This document shows, in pieces, positions 7,883-16,222 of a stretch of 39,241 nt of DNA. The DNA is from Zoogloeaceae bacterium (GTDB lineage Bacteria > Pseudomonadota > Gammaproteobacteria > Burkholderiales > Rhodocyclaceae). Within the stretch, counting starts at the first letter, position 1, and every line of letters begins with the position of its first letter. Position numbers and translations under genes: made by a program. The notes beneath the pieces are model-generated. The model made no database searches, was not told the DNA's origin, and saw nothing but the letters and a program-made list of their open reading frames with translations. Where the stretch lies: positions 1 to 39,241 of the forward strand of contig JAISRR010000085.1 in the NCBI GenBank assembly GCA_031273565.1, written 5' to 3'.

Positions 7883-8584
7883 TTAGCGGGGATGCCGCTG
7901 CTTCCATTCCTGTGCCAGACGCTCTGCCTCAATGATTTGGGACCGGGTTAAGCGCCCCACCAACTCATCGTACGCTGTTGTGAGCCTGGCGTAATCCGAT
8001 GAAGATGCGTCAGTCTGCGAAATGGCAAGCATGAGCAACATATATGCTGTCGCGTAATCTTGCGCGACGCCTCGACCCTCGTAGTACAAACCGCCGAGGT
8101 TATATTGGGCGTACATATATCCCTGTTCAGCCGCCTTACGCAGCCAATCAACAGCTTCCGCATCGCTCTGCGCGACGCCATGACCATTGATGTACATCAT
8201 CCCAAGGTTATATTGGGCAACCGCATGTTCCTGTTCGGCAGCCTTGCGATACCAGTTCGCGGCTTCCGTATCATTTTGCGCTATGCCCAGACCTTGGCGG
8301 TACATCTGCCCAAGGGTAAATTGGGCATTCGCATCCCCCTGCCCGGCGGCCTTGCGGTACCAACTCACGGCCTCCGCAAAATTTTGCGCTACACCCTGAC
8401 CCAGGTAATACATCGCGCCAAGCAGGACTTGCGCTTCCACATCGTTCTGTTCCGCCTTTTCGAGCACTTCCTCAACTGTCTGTGCGCTCACGGAAATGGA
8501 AAGGCACAAGGCGAACGCCAGCAATACGCCACGCCACAGGCCACGATTGCCGTGCAGGATTTTGGAGTTGAAGCAGGGCAGCAT
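7883..8584 (-). CDS. secreted Sel1-repeat protein
   Basis: This 233-residue protein has an N-terminal signal peptide (hydrophobic LLAFALCLSISVSA, probable cleavage after SVSA) and about four tandem Sel1-like repeats of 36 residues, with the pattern AQxxLGxMYxxGxGVAQxxxEAxxWYRKAAEQG. Such repeats form alpha-solenoids used for protein-protein contacts, so an envelope scaffold or regulatory role is likely, but no partner can be named. The last 60 residues lack the repeat pattern. A GGGAG ribosome-binding site lies ten bases before ATG 8584, and a strong hairpin terminator follows. It appears to be a single-gene unit. Confidence 0.88.
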   Translation of the reverse strand: MLPCFNSKILHGNRGLWRGVLLAFALCLSISVSAQTVEEVLEKAEQNDVEAQVLLGAMYYLGQGVAQNFAEAVSWYRKAAGQGDANAQFTLGQMYRQGLGIAQNDTEAANWYRKAAEQEHAVAQYNLGMMYINGHGVAQSDAEAVDWLRKAAEQGYMYAQYNLGGLYYEGRGVAQDYATAYMLLMLAISQTDASSSDYARLTTAYDELVGRLTRSQIIEAERLAQEWKQRHPR

Positions 8585-8773
8585 GTTGGGGGTTCTCCCT
8601 GAATTGGCCAGAGGCGCTCATCGCGCCATTGCCATGACGGATAAGCATCCATCCTACTTGAGCGCAATTTCCGCCGCAAGGCTGGAAGGCGGGGCAACGT
8701 AGTAAGATGACATGCTTTATTTTCCCGAAACCTCAGGTTCCCGAAGCCTGTCTCATGGAAGGGTGGCATCGTA

Positions 8774-8822
8774 GAAAGCGCCGCCGTTGGACATGCGGCG
8801 CGCTCGGAGCGCACCCCCTACC
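8774..8822. repeat. degenerate, left-truncated copy of the 65-base palindromic element (copy b)
   Basis: The sequence from GAAAGCGCCG through ACATGCGGCGCGCTCGGAG to CCCCTACC matches the inner and right parts of the 65-base element at 28956-29020 (reverse orientation), but the left hairpin arm is missing and the right arm is imperfect. It lies in the 259-base gap between the Sel1 gene start and the end of the efflux gene. The rest of that gap shows no gene. Confidence 0.6.
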
Positions 8823-8843
8823 CCAAACCCCGCGCTCCCGCTT

Positions 8844-10046
8844 TCATTTTTGCGTAACTTTTCGGCGGAACTGCGTCCAGACCAGCAAGCCGCCCAGCGC
8901 GCCCAGAGCCGCCATGCCGAACGCCAGCCCTGTGCGGCTGTGCCATAGCCACGGAGCGAGGGTGGCGGCGATGCCCGCGCCGAGCAAGGTCTGGATGAAG
9001 CTCTGGCAGGAAGCGGCCATGCCCCGGTTTTGCGGATACATGTCGAGCGAAACCAGGGTCATGTTGGGCATGGCCAGAGCGACGCCGAAGTTGTACACGG
9101 CGATCGGGAGTACGGCGAGCAGGCGGGAATCGGGCGCGAATTCGGAGGTGGCGAGATTCGCCAGCGCCGAAATCGCCATGACGACAAAGGCCAGACCGAG
9201 GGTGCGCCGGTCGTTCCATTTTCCGGCGATGCGCCCGGAAAGCCAGGAACCTGCCATCATGCCCGCCATGCCAGGGACGAAAAGCCAGTGAAAATCGGTT
9301 ACGCCCAGATGCAGATGCTCGCGGATGAAGGCCGGAGCGGAAAGAATGTAGAGAAAATAACCCCCGAAGGTGGCGCCGATGCCCACCGACAGGGCGACAA
9401 AACCCGGATTGCTGAAAACCTTTTTGTAACCCCGCAACAGAGGCAGAACCGCAAAGGGCTGACGTTTTTCCGGCGGCAGGGATTCCGGCAGCTTCCACAT
9501 GCAAACGCCGCAGAGCAGGGCGGAAACCAGCGTCAGAAAAACAAAAATGGCGCGCCAGCCGGCCAGATGCAGCACCCACCCGCCGATGATCGGCGCGATG
9601 GCGGGCGCAAAGGCGAACATGATGGCGATATTGGCAATCAGGCGTTGCGCCGCCGGGCCTTCGTAGAGATCGCGCACCATCGCGCGGCTGACCACCATCC
9701 CCGCTCCGGCGGAAAGCCCTTGCAGGGCGCGCATGGCCCAGAGCATTTCGATGCTGTTCGAGAGCGCGCAACCCAGTGAAGACAGCGCATAGACGGCAAG
9801 GCCGATGACAATCACCCGCTTGCGCCCGAAGCTGTCGGAAAGCGCCCCGTGCCACAGCGTCATCAAGCCAAACGTAATCATGTAGATAACCAGCGTTTGC
9901 TGGATTTTCAGGCGGTCAACGGCAAACGCCGCGCCCATCTCCGGGAAGGCGGGCAGATAGGTGTCGATGGAGAAAGGGCCGATGGCGGCCAGCGCGGCCA
10001 GCATCAGGGTAAGGCCGAGGCGAATTTCGTTTTTCTGAAGGCTCAT
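8844..10046 (-). CDS. Bcr/CflA-type major facilitator drug efflux transporter
   Basis: This 400-residue protein has about 12 hydrophobic segments and belongs to the major facilitator superfamily, DHA1/Bcr-CflA group, which exports drugs by proton antiport. The N-terminal ALAAIGPFSIDTYLPAFPEM is characteristic of Bcr/CflA proteins. The loop motif GALSDSFGRKRVIVIG (motif A) and the RALQGLSAGAGMVVSRAMVRDL segment (motif C region) are intact. The start overlaps the comM stop by four bases, so it is probably cotranscribed with ubiK and comM. The substrate is unknown. Confidence 0.92.
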   Translation of the reverse strand: MSLQKNEIRLGLTLMLAALAAIGPFSIDTYLPAFPEMGAAFAVDRLKIQQTLVIYMITFGLMTLWHGALSDSFGRKRVIVIGLAVYALSSLGCALSNSIEMLWAMRALQGLSAGAGMVVSRAMVRDLYEGPAAQRLIANIAIMFAFAPAIAPIIGGWVLHLAGWRAIFVFLTLVSALLCGVCMWKLPESLPPEKRQPFAVLPLLRGYKKVFSNPGFVALSVGIGATFGGYFLYILSAPAFIREHLHLGVTDFHWLFVPGMAGMMAGSWLSGRIAGKWNDRRTLGLAFVVMAISALANLATSEFAPDSRLLAVLPIAVYNFGVALAMPNMTLVSLDMYPQNRGMAASCQSFIQTLLGAGIAATLAPWLWHSRTGLAFGMAALGALGGLLVWTQFRRKVTQK

Positions 10047-11548
10047 CGTGTTTCCGTGAAGGGTCGACGGTATTGCAGGGCTTCCGCCAGATGGTGCTTT
10101 TCCGTGCCGGAACTTCCGGCCAGATCGGCGATGGTGCGCGCCACTTTCATGATCCGGTGCCAGGAACGGGCGGAAAGATCGAGACGCGCCGCCGCCTGTT
10201 GCAGGAGTTGCACCGCCGCCGCGCTCATGCCCGTGTGTTGATCCACATTCTCCGGCCCCAGCCGGGCGTTGACCATGCCCTGCCGCGCCATCTGTTTTTC
10301 CCGCGCCGCCGTCACCCGCGCCCGAACGTCTGCGGACGCCTCGCCGCCGCCTGCTCGCGCCATGGTTTCGGCAGGCAATGCCGGAACCTCAATCAGCAAA
10401 TCCATGCGGTCGAGAATGGGGCCGGAAATGCGGCTGCGATACTGCCGGATTTTATCCGGCGTGCAATGGCAGCGCCCGTTGGGATGTCCCTGCCAGCCGC
10501 AGGGACAGGGATTCATCGCAGCCACGAGTTGAAAACGGGCGGGAAAGGTCGCGTGACGGGCAGCGCGGGCAATGTGGATTTCGCCCCGCTCCAGCGGTTC
10601 GCGCAGGCTTTCCAGCACCTTGCGGTCGAATTCCGGGAATTCGTCGAGAAACAGAATGCCCTGCGTGGCGAGGCTGATTTCGCCCGGACGCGGTGGGCTG
10701 CCGCCGCCGACCAGCGCGACGGCGGAGGCGGTGGCGTGTGGCGCGCGATAGGGTCGGGCGCGAAACCGGGCGGGGTCGAAACGTCCCGCCAGAGACAACA
10801 CGGCGGCGGATTCGCGCGCAGCCGCGTCGGAAAGCGGCGGCATGAGGCCGGGCAGACGCGCCGCCAGCATGGATTTGCCACTCCCCGGCGGGCCGTACAT
10901 CAACAGCGAATGCTCACCCGCCGCCGCGATTTCCAGCACCCGCCGCGCCTGCGCCTGACCCTTCAAGTCGGCGAGGTCAGGAAAAACGACCGGTTGCGCC
11001 GCCGCCTGCGCCTGTCCGGGCGGAAGTTCCCCCCGACCGGCAAGCCAGGCGGCAATTTCCAGCAGCGAATCCGCGCCCAGCACCTCACCCACCCCCGCCA
11101 ACGCCGCTTCGTCGGCACTCGCGCGCGGCAGAACAAACCCGACGCCACCGGCGGACAGGGCCATGGCAAACGCGCCACGGATGGGCTGCAAGTCCCCGGA
11201 AAGCGAAAGTTCGCCAGCGAATTCGTAAGTGCGCAAGCGGTCTTGCAGGGCAGAAGCGGGAAGTTGACCGGAAACGGCGAGGATGCCGAGCGCAATGGGC
11301 AAATCATAACGCCCGGATTCTTTCGGCAGGTCGGCAGGCGCCAGATTGACGGTGATATGGCCGAGCGGAAATTCAAAACCCGAATTGATGATGGCGGCGC
11401 GCACCCGGTCGCGCGCCTCTTTGACCTCGGTTTCAGGCAGACCCACCAGCGTGAACACGGGCGCTCCCGGCGCCAGATGCGTTTCGACCCGCACCTGGGG
11501 GGCGTACAGACCATCGACGCCACGACACCAAAGGCTGGCGAGTGGCAT
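10043..11548 (-). CDS. comM: YifB/ComM-family Mg-chelatase-like AAA+ ATPase
   Basis: ComM is a hexameric AAA+ helicase that promotes branch migration during natural transformation; YifB is the E. coli homologue. The protein (501 residues, normal) has an N-terminal ChlI-like domain (VRVETHLAPGAPVFTLVGLPE, KESGRYDLPIALGIL), a Walker A box GPPGSGKSMLA, a Walker B region GILFLDEFPEF and a C-terminal Mg-chelatase subdomain (SARSWHRIMKVARTIADL). A type IV pilus assembly set is encoded later in the window, which would fit DNA uptake, but competence itself is not shown by the sequence. It begins 17 bases after ubiK and overlaps the efflux gene. Confidence 0.95.
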   Translation of the reverse strand: MPLASLWCRGVDGLYAPQVRVETHLAPGAPVFTLVGLPETEVKEARDRVRAAIINSGFEFPLGHITVNLAPADLPKESGRYDLPIALGILAVSGQLPASALQDRLRTYEFAGELSLSGDLQPIRGAFAMALSAGGVGFVLPRASADEAALAGVGEVLGADSLLEIAAWLAGRGELPPGQAQAAAQPVVFPDLADLKGQAQARRVLEIAAAGEHSLLMYGPPGSGKSMLAARLPGLMPPLSDAAARESAAVLSLAGRFDPARFRARPYRAPHATASAVALVGGGSPPRPGEISLATQGILFLDEFPEFDRKVLESLREPLERGEIHIARAARHATFPARFQLVAAMNPCPCGWQGHPNGRCHCTPDKIRQYRSRISGPILDRMDLLIEVPALPAETMARAGGGEASADVRARVTAAREKQMARQGMVNARLGPENVDQHTGMSAAAVQLLQQAAARLDLSARSWHRIMKVARTIADLAGSSGTEKHHLAEALQYRRPFTETR

Positions 11549-11565
11549 GAGGCGGCGCTCTGCGG

Positions 11566-11817
11566 CTATGCCGTATGTTTATCCTGCAAGGCCTGTTCGA
11601 GCGCCGCCAGACGGGTTTCCAGCAGACGCACTTTTTCACGCGTGCGATTCAGGACTTCGGTCTGGGCGTCGAATTCCTCACGCGTGACGAGATCCATGTG
11701 CGCGAAGAAGCCAGAACGCATGGCGCGCATGTTTTTTTCCACGTCCGCGATCGGACTATTAGCCATCAATGCATTGATTTTATTGGAAAATTCTTCGAAA
11801 TTCCTAGGTGTGAACAT
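11566..11817 (-). CDS. ubiK: ubiquinone biosynthesis accessory factor UbiK
   Basis: This small helical protein of about 83 residues (formerly YqiC/BMFP family) supports the aerobic Ubi complex. It has the family pattern: a start MFTPRNFEEFSNKINALM, the segment NMRAMRSGFFAHMDLVTREEFDAQ, and a C-terminal coiled coil EKVRLLETRLAALEQALQ. The start is taken at ATG 11817, with GGAG nine bases upstream. The ORF track begins 19 residues earlier without family support. It precedes comM by 17 bases, an arrangement common in betaproteobacteria. Confidence 0.9.
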   Translation of the reverse strand: MFTPRNFEEFSNKINALMANSPIADVEKNMRAMRSGFFAHMDLVTREEFDAQTEVLNRTREKVRLLETRLAALEQALQDKHTA

Positions 11818-12035
11818 GGGGTTTTCTCCGATAGAGGGTGGCAAGTTTACCACGTCATGGATTGGGTGCTGCAAGTATCATACCGACGGAACAGGGCAAT
11901 CGTGCGAATCTTGTACAACGGCACAACTACGCAAGCGGTGTAAACCTATATGGGGGCATTCCCTGGTTTGTAAACGCCAGCGGGCTGCAAATTCCGCATC
12001 TGTCGGGCAGCTTTTTGCGCGCTCTGGTCTTTGGT

Positions 12036-12953
12036 TCATCGACCATTGCGCCGCTGGCGTGCCTGTTCAAGCTGATTACAGAGGACTTCCGCGCCGTTGA
12101 GCAGGCGCGGCGTGTGGCGTTGAATGAGATCGGGATTGATGTGAAAAAGGTTGTCATGGCGCACGGCCAGCAAGCGGGGCCAGCGTTTCCAGTCGTCCAG
12201 CCATTCCGGGCGGGCGTCTGCCATACCGGTCGCCACAATGACTTCCGGGTCGGCAGCCAGTACGGATTCCAGGCTCACCGTGGGCGCGAGACTGTCCAGA
12301 TTGTCGTAGACATTGACGCCGCCGCAGAGACGAATGACCTGGCTGATAATCTGCGGCTTGCCCACGGTCATCAGGGGCGCTTGCCAGATCTGGTAAAACA
12401 CCCTGACCGGCGGACGGTGACGGTAACGCGCTTCCAGCGCCGCGCGCCGGTCGCGGAAATCGGCGGCAGCCCGCGCGGCGACGGCCTCGCTGCCCGCCAG
12501 CTTGCCGAAGCCTTCCAGCAGACGCGCCACATCGCCCAGCTTGACCGGTTCCGTCACGAAAACGCGCATGCCCAGCGCACGCAGCTTCGCCAGTTGCGTC
12601 GGGTCGTTGCCGTTTTTCCAGGCCACCAGCAAATCGGGCTGCAATTTCACAATGGCTTCCAGATTCAGGCGCGGATAACTGCCGACACGCGGCAGGGCGC
12701 GCGCCGCTTCCGGGTAATCGCTGAACGACACCACGCCGACCAGACGTTCGCCCGCCCCCGCCGCATACAGGATTTCGGTAAGATGCGGCGCAAGGCTGAT
12801 GATGCGTCGGGCGGGCGCGGCGAGGACGATTGTATTGCCTTCGTCATCCGTCAGCGTCAGCGCGTCCGTGACTGCGCCCGCCATGCCGGACAACAACGCC
12901 GCGCACAACAGGGACAACGCGCGCCACACCGGCCTGCGAGATAAAAATTTCAT
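12036..12953 (-). CDS. BtuF-like periplasmic cobalamin/corrinoid-binding protein
   Basis: This 305-residue substrate-binding protein belongs to the helical-backbone class III family (BtuF/FepB fold). It has an N-terminal signal sequence (WRALSLLCAALLSGMAGA), then RIISLAPHLTEILYAAGAGERLVGVVSFSDYP, which is the typical start of vitamin B12-binding BtuF proteins, followed by LNLEAIVKLQPDLLVAW and DPEVIVATGM. No permease or ATPase of the transporter is adjacent, so partners must be encoded elsewhere. The 218 bases between this gene and ubiK hold no recognisable gene. It is divergent from the BPSS1780-type gene, with under 100 bases between starts. Cobalamin is the likeliest ligand, but a siderophore or haem is possible. 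Confidence 0.85.
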   Translation of the reverse strand: MKFLSRRPVWRALSLLCAALLSGMAGAVTDALTLTDDEGNTIVLAAPARRIISLAPHLTEILYAAGAGERLVGVVSFSDYPEAARALPRVGSYPRLNLEAIVKLQPDLLVAWKNGNDPTQLAKLRALGMRVFVTEPVKLGDVARLLEGFGKLAGSEAVAARAAADFRDRRAALEARYRHRPPVRVFYQIWQAPLMTVGKPQIISQVIRLCGGVNVYDNLDSLAPTVSLESVLAADPEVIVATGMADARPEWLDDWKRWPRLLAVRHDNLFHINPDLIQRHTPRLLNGAEVLCNQLEQARQRRNGR

Positions 12954-13026
12954 GGGATAATCCGACGCTCACACGCCGCCCGTTTGCCAGATGCGGCATT
13001 CTACGGCATCGGCGCACACCGGGCTG

Positions 13027-13797
13027 ATGCACAAAAACATGCGCGACAACCTTCCCTTTCCGCTTCCGCCTCCCGCCTTTACCAGCGCCAGCCGCCGTGT
13101 CGCCATCGGCAATCTGTTCGACTGGCTGGCTCAGGGCTGGGCGGTATTCAGCGCCGCGCCGCTGGCGTGGATGGGCATGGGCAGCCTGTATTTTTTCGGC
13201 CTGCTGCTCGTGCCCTTCATGCAGTACTGGTCTTTGCTGCCTGGCCTGCTGTTCGCGCCGTTGACGGTGAATCTGTTGCTCGCCTGCGACCGCCTTGCCC
13301 GCGATACTCGCGATGAAGCGGCAGCGGAGCGCCCGACTTTTTTTCCCCTGCGGCTCGACCGGCGCGTCTGCCTTCTGGGACTGCAAGGCGCGTTCGCGCT
13401 GGGCGCGGTGGGTGCGCTCCTGTGGCTCTGTTTCGCCTTTCTGCTCGCAGGCTTTGAGCAGCAATCCCTGAATGGCGTCGGGACTTTCGCGTTTGGCGCG
13501 CTGGTCTTGTTCACCCTGCTCCTGCTGCCCGCCTTTTTGCTGGCACAGGCATTTTGCATTATCCTGATCTTCGCGCTTTTGCTCGTCGCCGTGCATGCCA
13601 TGCCCTTCCTGCCCGCGCTCGCCGCCAGCACGGCGGCGTACCTGAAGAACTGGCGCGTCTTCGCCCTGTTCGCGCCACAACTGGCCGTTTTGCTGTTTTT
13701 CGCCTGCCTGCCCGCAGGGTTGGGGTTGATCGTGTTGATTCCTGTGCTTTGCGCCACGCTGTACGCCGCCTACCGGGATATTTTTGTCGGCGTTTAA
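13027..13797 (+). CDS. BPSS1780-type membrane protein, first copy
   Basis: This integral membrane protein has about six hydrophobic segments. It starts with the family pattern FDWLAQGWAVFSAAPLAWMGMGSLYF and continues with EAAAERPTFFPL and a conserved hydrophobic C-terminus. It resembles the BPSS1780 family of betaproteobacterial membrane proteins, whose function is unknown. The start is uncertain: ATGs at 12991, 13027 and 13039 are all in frame and none has a good Shine-Dalgarno sequence. The conserved part begins well after all of them. The second copy follows 19 bases later. Confidence 0.72.
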   Translation: MHKNMRDNLPFPLPPPAFTSASRRVAIGNLFDWLAQGWAVFSAAPLAWMGMGSLYFFGLLLVPFMQYWSLLPGLLFAPLTVNLLLACDRLARDTRDEAAAERPTFFPLRLDRRVCLLGLQGAFALGAVGALLWLCFAFLLAGFEQQSLNGVGTFAFGALVLFTLLLLPAFLLAQAFCIILIFALLLVAVHAMPFLPALAASTAAYLKNWRVFALFAPQLAVLLFFACLPAGLGLIVLIPVLCATLYAAYRDIFVGV

Positions 13798-13816
13798 CCA
13801 GAGGAAATTGCCCCCT

Positions 13817-14572
13817 ATGCCCGTTCCCCTCCTACCCGCTCCCCGCAGTTGGCGCTGGATCTGTGCCGCCTACGCGATTTTCCGCCAGAAGCCCGTATTG
13901 ATCTGTTCGGCGCTGGTGTTTTATTTCTCATTGTCATCCCTGCTGTCCACCCTGCCCCATATCGGCACGATACTCTCCATGTTGGTCGGGCCTTGCCTCA
14001 CCGTCAGCCTGATGAATCTCATCCTGCGCCCTCGCCCCACGCTGACGGACATTTTCCAGCCCTTCCGCGCACATCTGAAACCGCTGCTCGGACTCGCGCT
14101 CGCCTTGATGACCGGCCTGCTGCTCACGCTCAGTCTTCTGGCGCTGGTCGACAGTGAATTTGTGCGCGCCCTGAGTCAGCCCGATGCGCTGGAAGCCCTG
14201 TTCAAACCGGAAAACCGGGCGTCCACGCTGGCGTTGTTCGCACTGCTCACGCCGGTGTTCATGGCATACTGGTTCGCGCCCCTGCTGGTCGCCTGGCGTC
14301 AGTTTTCCATCGCCAAGGCCATGTTTTTCAGCTTTATGGCCATCTTGCGTAACTGGCGCGCCATCCTGGGTTGCATCCTGCTGTTCAGCCTGCTGTTTTT
14401 TTCCGCCCTCGTGCTGACGGCGCTGGCGTCCACCCTCAGTCTGGCGCTGGCGCGCATCCTGCTTGCGCTCATTCTGCTGGTGACCGCCGCGCTCAATTTC
14501 TGTCTCACCGGCATCATCTATCTGGATTTTTTTCCGCCGCCCGCGCCCAAACATATTTCGGAACTCGCCTGA
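13817..14572 (+). CDS. BPSS1780-type membrane protein, second copy
   Basis: A second membrane protein (about 251 residues) of the same general type follows directly. It shows WRWICAAYAIFRQKPVLICSALVFYF, then SLMNLILRPRPTLTDIFQPFRAHLKPLLGLALAL, and about six hydrophobic helices. It has a GAGGA ribosome-binding site 11 bases before ATG 13817. The ORF track starts 11 codons earlier, inside the end of the previous gene. The tandem arrangement suggests an old duplication and a joint role, perhaps as a heteromeric membrane complex (inference). No catalytic motif is visible. Confidence 0.75.
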   Translation: MPVPLLPAPRSWRWICAAYAIFRQKPVLICSALVFYFSLSSLLSTLPHIGTILSMLVGPCLTVSLMNLILRPRPTLTDIFQPFRAHLKPLLGLALALMTGLLLTLSLLALVDSEFVRALSQPDALEALFKPENRASTLALFALLTPVFMAYWFAPLLVAWRQFSIAKAMFFSFMAILRNWRAILGCILLFSLLFFSALVLTALASTLSLALARILLALILLVTAALNFCLTGIIYLDFFPPPAPKHISELA

Positions 14573-14584
14573 AACCGGAAAAAA

Positions 14585-14649
14585 CGGGGCGAATATTTGC
14601 CGTTGCCTGCCGTTCTCGACTATATTTCCGTCATTCACTTTTCGCCCCG
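14585..14649. promoter_or_regulatory. candidate rsfS promoter flanked by a 9-base inverted repeat
   Basis: TTGCCG (14597-14602) and TATATT (14621-14626) are spaced by 18 bases and fit a sigma-70 promoter for rsfS-rlmH-maf. CGGGGCGAA (14585-14593) and its exact reverse complement TTCGCCCCG (14641-14649) flank this promoter, with the right arm just ahead of the rsfS start codon. Confidence 0.4.
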
Positions 14650-14656
14650 ACTCAGA

Positions 14657-15040
14657 ATGGAATTACGCAAATTGCAGAAAATCGCCGTCTCCGCCCTGAA
14701 AGACATCAAGGCGAAAGACATCGAAGTCCTCAACACCTCCCGTTTAAGCCCTCTGTTCGAACGCGTTGTGGTCGCCAGCGGCGATTCCAACCGTCAGGTG
14801 CGCGCGCTTGCCCGCCATGTCGCCGACAAGGTGCGTGAGGCGGGCGGCGAGGTGCTTTCCGTGGAAGGTGAGGAAAACGGCGAATGGGTGCTGGTCGATC
14901 TGGGCGACATCGTGGTGCACGTCATGCAACCCGCCATCCGCGCCTATTACAATCTGGAAGACCTCTGGTCGGTGCTGGCGCACGGCAAGACGCCAGCGAT
15001 GCACAATCCGAACGCGACGCCCTCTGCCAGCGAGCAATGA
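14657..15040 (+). CDS. rsfS: ribosomal silencing factor RsfS
   Basis: RsfS (Iojap family, about 127 residues) binds ribosomal protein uL14 and blocks subunit joining under nutrient stress. The protein shows LRKLQKIAVSALKDIKAKDIEVLNT, the conserved SGDSNRQVRALARHVADKV, GEENGEWVLVDLGDIVVHVM and RAYYNLEDLWS. The start is ATG 14657, because family members start at this point; the ORF track's earlier ATG adds an unrelated extension across the likely promoter. Its stop overlaps the rlmH start (ATGA). nadD, the usual upstream partner, is not present. Confidence 0.95.
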   Translation: MELRKLQKIAVSALKDIKAKDIEVLNTSRLSPLFERVVVASGDSNRQVRALARHVADKVREAGGEVLSVEGEENGEWVLVDLGDIVVHVMQPAIRAYYNLEDLWSVLAHGKTPAMHNPNATPSASEQ

Positions 15041-15507
15041 AACTCGCCATCGTCGCGGTCGGCCACAAGCAACCCGCATGGGTGCAGGCCGGTTGCGATG
15101 AATATCTGAAACGCCTGCCCCGCGAACTCACCGCCCGCGTCGTTGAAATCAAACCCGAACCCGGCGGCAGCAAGACCCGCACGCAAGTTCAGGCGGCGGA
15201 AAAAACCCGCATCCGGCAAGCCCTGGGTACGACGCGGCAACGCATCGTCGCGCTGGACGAAAAGGGGCGCGACCTCACCACCCGGCAATTCGCCGATGCC
15301 TTGCAGGTGTGGATGCAGGCGGGCGACGACACGGCGTTCCTGATCGGCGGCGCGGGCGGCCTCGACGCCGAATTGAAAACAGAAGCCAACGACCTGCTGC
15401 GCCTCTCCAGCCTGACCCTGCCGCACGGCCTCGCCCGGCTCCTGCTCTGCGAACAACTCTACCGCGCCATCAGCCTCCTCAAAAATCACCCTTACCATCG
15501 GGAATAA
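15037..15507 (+). CDS. rlmH: 23S rRNA (pseudouridine-1915-N3)-methyltransferase RlmH
   Basis: RlmH is a SPOUT-class methyltransferase that modifies pseudouridine 1915 in helix 69 of 23S rRNA. The 156 residues fit the family exactly: N-terminal MKLAIVAVGHKQPAWVQAG, the ALDEKGRDLTTRQFA segment, the cofactor-binding LIGGAGGLDAEL and the C-terminal knot LTLPHGLARLLLCEQLYRA ending in HPYHRE. The start at 15037 overlaps the rsfS stop by four bases, showing coupling. Confidence 0.96.
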   Translation: MKLAIVAVGHKQPAWVQAGCDEYLKRLPRELTARVVEIKPEPGGSKTRTQVQAAEKTRIRQALGTTRQRIVALDEKGRDLTTRQFADALQVWMQAGDDTAFLIGGAGGLDAELKTEANDLLRLSSLTLPHGLARLLLCEQLYRAISLLKNHPYHRE

Positions 15508-15514
15508 GGTTGCC

Positions 15515-16129
15515 ATGAACCCGCAACGCATTTATCTCGCCTCGCGCAGCCCCCGCCGACGCGAATTGCTTGCCCAGATCGGCGTAGCGTTCGACTCTCT
15601 TTGCTTTCGCGCCGACGAACGCGTCGATCCGGAAATCGACGAAACGCCCCACCCCGGTGAATCTGCCGACGCCTATGTGCTGCGCCTTGCCCAGGCCAAG
15701 GCCGAACACGGCGCGCACCTGATCGCCCACCGTAAACTCGTTCACCGCATCATCCTCGCCGCCGACACGACGCTGGAAGTCGACGGCGACATCATCGGCA
15801 AACCCGTCGACAGCGCCGACGCCACGCACATCCTGCGCCGTCTTTCCGGGCGCAGCCACCGCGTGCTGACCGGCGTTGCGACTTATTTTCAGGAAAACAT
15901 CAAAACCGCCCTCAGTATTTCCGAAGTGCGCTTTCGTCCTCTGGAAGACGCCGAAATCCGCCACTATGTTTTGAGCGGCGAACCCATGGACAAGGCCGGA
16001 GCCTACGGCATTCAGGGCGGCGCGGGACTTTTCATCGAACACATCAGCGGCAGCTACACCGGCATCATGGGACTGCCCCTTTGCGAAACCGGCCTGCTTT
16101 TGAAGGCGCAGGGTTATCGGTTTGAATGA
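15515..16129 (+). CDS. maf: Maf-family nucleoside triphosphate pyrophosphatase
   Basis: This 204-residue Maf protein hydrolyses non-canonical or excess nucleotides to monophosphates and pyrophosphate. The N-terminal LASRSPRRRELL, the ADTTLEVDGDIIGKP segment and the DKAGAYGIQGGAGLFI motif are intact. The position directly after rlmH (seven bases) suggests the dTTP/UTP pyrophosphatase subtype, but the subtype is an inference from context. Ribonuclease G, the common next gene, is absent; the next gene is on the opposite strand. Confidence 0.92.
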   Translation: MNPQRIYLASRSPRRRELLAQIGVAFDSLCFRADERVDPEIDETPHPGESADAYVLRLAQAKAEHGAHLIAHRKLVHRIILAADTTLEVDGDIIGKPVDSADATHILRRLSGRSHRVLTGVATYFQENIKTALSISEVRFRPLEDAEIRHYVLSGEPMDKAGAYGIQGGAGLFIEHISGSYTGIMGLPLCETGLLLKAQGYRFE

Positions 16130-16146
16130 AGGGGCAGCAAGCGTTT

Positions 16147-16164
16147 CAGGAAATCCTGTTATAT
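16147..16164 (+). terminator. weak hairpin between convergent genes
   Basis: CAGGAAATCCTG can form a five-base stem and is followed by TTATATATT. It lies just after maf and before the convergent hypothetical gene. It is short and only a possible terminator. Confidence 0.3.
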
Positions 16165-16222
16165 ATTCCCATTCCACAAACACTGGCTATTTCATGTTGT
16201 AACGGCACAAGCATCTGAACGA

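Noticed and set aside
8818-9855. 345-codon minus-strand ORF within the efflux gene
   Set aside because: It is a frame-shifted shadow of the Bcr/CflA gene, which has clear membrane helices and motifs in the other frame.
10073-12100. 675-codon plus-strand ORF opposite comM and ubiK
   Set aside because: It is rich in R, Q, H and G with no domain pattern, and lies fully antisense to genes with clear catalytic motifs. Long antisense frames are expected at this GC content.
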